21,754 bases of DNA from Coprococcus sp. GTDB lineage: Bacteria; Bacillota; Clostridia; Lachnospirales; Lachnospiraceae. The notes under the pieces are model-generated. The model had not been told where the DNA came from. It did not search any database and was given only the letters and a program-made list of their open reading frames with translations. Location of the stretch: NCBI GenBank assembly GCA_016297325.1, contig JAEDGW010000037.1:1-21754 (forward strand), written 5' to 3'. The position numbers were made by a program, and so were the translations under genes. Positions 21,606 through 21,754 of this stretch are shown piece after piece; position 1 is the stretch's first letter, and each line of letters starts with the position of its first letter.

Positions 21606-21754
21606 CTATGCACGCTCGACCTTACCAGATCTTAAGCAAGATGTGCAAACATAGATCTTCTTAGGTGTTCCATCAACAACAGCCTTAACTGACTTAACGT
21701 TTGACTTCCACATCTTGTTTGCTCTTCTATGAGAGTGGCTCACTTTGATACCGA
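21606..21754 (-). CDS. rpmB: 50S ribosomal protein L28, 5' end outside the window
   Basis: The last 48 residues of L28, read on the minus strand: VSHSHRRANKMWKSNVKSVK, then VVDGTPKKIYVCTSC and LRSGKVERA before a TAG stop. SHxxRRxxK, the W-K-x-N segment and the SGKVERA ending are typical of L28, a small rRNA-binding protein of the large subunit. YVCTSC carries a CxxC, so this is the zinc-binding form if the missing N-terminus (about 14 residues) has the partner cysteines. The start codon and ribosome site lie beyond the right edge. Confidence 0.93.
   Translation of the reverse strand, partial: GIKVSHSHRRANKMWKSNVKSVKAVVDGTPKKIYVCTSCLRSGKVERA

Overview
The window looks like a chromosomal segment of a spore-forming, anaerobic Clostridia bacterium, most likely a gut Lachnospiraceae (Coprococcus/Roseburia/Eubacterium-like). 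The basis is moderate-to-low GC with AT-rich spacers, strong AGGAGG-type ribosome sites, a GerW/YtfJ spore-protein gene, a giant 2-hydroxyacyl-CoA dehydratase activase-like protein, a rhomboid-like protein with a zinc-finger tail, and an L28 gene with a CxxC motif. Genus is inference; no rRNA or tRNA gene is visible.

Region 1 (1-2.2 kb) is a mobile-element graveyard. It holds a PBECR-type nuclease-domain gene split by a -1 frame change on an A7 run, an unidentified folded element (542-648), the C-terminal tail of an Rpn/PD-(D/E)XK transposase-like protein, and an IS3-family OrfB without a visible OrfA.

Region 2 (2.28-5.26 kb) is a three-gene cassette: a 150-aa protein with a possible winged helix, a 331-aa acidic protein of unknown family (10 bp overlap), and a 451-aa ClpX-like AAA+ unfoldase. 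The unfoldase has an unrelated N-terminal region in place of the ClpX zinc domain but keeps an IGF motif where ClpX contacts ClpP. It ends in a terminator running into degenerate 22-bp tandem repeats.

Region 3 (5.26-12.14 kb) looks like a small self-contained regulon. Two operons start with nearly the same promoter (AAAAC-N17-CGTCT, extracytoplasmic-function sigma type, with conserved AT-rich upstream DNA). The first encodes a four-helix membrane protein and an 848-aa membrane-anchored sigma factor (zinc ribbon, sigma2, sigma4, Gly/Pro repeats, TM helix, extracellular domain). The second encodes two paralogous secreted Cys/His-rich proteins, a 56-aa protein, and a secreted beta-sandwich/FnIII protein whose signal peptide carries an in-frame TGA. 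The inference is that the sigma factor senses something outside the cell and drives its own gene and this secreted set.

Region 4 (12.17-16.4 kb, minus strand) is a 1409-aa activase/dehydratase-like fusion with its own sigma-A promoter. Region 5 (16.6-21.5 kb, plus strand) carries a LysM protein, then a likely operon: a rhomboid-like probable pseudoprotease, a 472-aa unknown, a 108-aa unknown, a DUF2953 protein (ytfI-like), ytfJ/gerW and a tiny membrane ORF. The right edge holds the 3' part of rpmB (L28) on the minus strand.
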